Assembly (NCBI GenBank): GCA_903954065.1
Contig: CAJBME010000269.1
Location: 1-32,659 of the forward strand
Direction of reading: 5' to 3'
Length of the DNA: 32,659 bases
Source: an uncultured bacterium
Lineage (GTDB): Bacteria > Verrucomicrobiota > Verrucomicrobiia > Verrucomicrobiales > V1-33
The translations under genes were made by a program, and so were the position numbers. This document shows, one piece after another, positions 32,469 to 32,659 of this stretch (the first letter of the stretch is position 1; every line of letters starts with the position of its first letter). The notes beneath the pieces were generated by a model. The model saw only the letters and a program-made list of their open reading frames with translations, had not been told where the DNA came from and made no database searches.

Positions 32469-32503
32469 AACCGCCGGGCCACACGGCGGCCCCGGGCGGT
32501 TCC
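32469..32503 (-). mobile_element. Imperfect hairpin resembling group II intron domain V
   Basis: On the minus strand GGAACCGCCCGG begins 3 bases after the maturase-like stop and can pair with the CCGGGTGGT at 31251-31265, as domain V strands do. Locally it also folds with a degenerate GGCCCGGCGGTT arm. The position right after the maturase reading frame is the expected one. Confidence 0.35.
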
Positions 32504-32505
32504 AA

Positions 32506-32659
32506 TCAGACGTGAGGTAACTCCCCGGCTTTCCGTTGGGAGTTTGGTTTGTCACCGGCGTGCAGTCGGATCCAGATTTCTCTCAGTTCGGGCACGCCCT
32601 TTTCCTTCAGCTAGCGGTTATTGAGGGCGAAGCGCACGAGGCTGTTTTGACTCATGCGC
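32506..32659 (-). pseudogene. C-terminal fragment of a group II intron maturase/reverse transcriptase, with an internal stop
   Basis: The minus-strand frame from the right edge reads MSQNSLVRFALNNR, a TAG, then LKEKGVPELREIWIRLHAGD and more, ending TGA at 32506. The pattern S-x-x-x-x-ALxNRWLxxxGxxxLxxxWxxLH is that of group II intron-encoded proteins, with the Trp codon (TGG) changed to TAG at 32613-32611. Most of the gene would lie beyond the window. It looks decayed. Confidence 0.45.

Overview
The window is a high-GC bacterial chromosome segment that looks like a member of the Verrucomicrobiota or a close PVC relative. This is inferred from gene content: a classical menaquinone cluster, a Ser/Thr kinase with an N-terminal zinc ribbon, a Tat-exported sulfatase with added lectin-like domains, an EF-hand secretome and few Shine-Dalgarno sites. 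No 16S or other decisive marker is present.

Layout. 1-880 (minus) is the start of an LsrF-type thiolase/aldolase that runs off the left edge. 1262-3769 (minus) is a secreted sulfatase. 3943-9398 (plus) is a menA-menC-menE cluster followed closely by a zinc-ribbon Ser/Thr kinase. 9417-13643 (minus) is a six-gene block: an EF-hand/collagen-like protein, a secreted protein, an ECF sigma factor, and three small membrane-anchored proteins. The last five genes are chained by 4-base ATGA overlaps. The sigma, small-TM and LTxxQ-protein order resembles CnrH-CnrY-CnrX metal-sensing modules. Divergent from it is a copper pair, a Tat-exported multicopper oxidase and an Sco1-like chaperone (13989-16447). 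16597-20889 (plus) is an operon of a DUF4139 protein, an OmpR-type regulator and a sensor kinase.

20999-22700 is an accessory pocket: a RelE/antitoxin pair, a HicAB pair and tRNA-Pro(UGG). 22814-29139 returns to household genes: a TPM-domain protein, FabG, a beta-CASP RNase-like enzyme, SelA and an amidase-fold protein that has lost catalytic residues. 29406-30269 is a rhodanese. From 30270 to the right end is a second accessory pocket: a small membrane protein, an attC-like structure, a PIN-toxin fragment with its antitoxin, pieces resembling a group II intron, and a 55-aa ORF coupled to a 303-aa membrane protein of unknown function.

Most striking are (i) three toxin-antitoxin modules that each keep an intact antitoxin while the toxin is broken in a different way, and (ii) the CnrYXH-like ECF operon extended by EF-hand and other secreted proteins beside copper genes. 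Several coding segments were read directly from the sequence because they are short, broken or cut by the window edge: lsrF, the hicA and PIN remnants, the 55-aa ORF and the maturase tail. The tRNA was also read directly.
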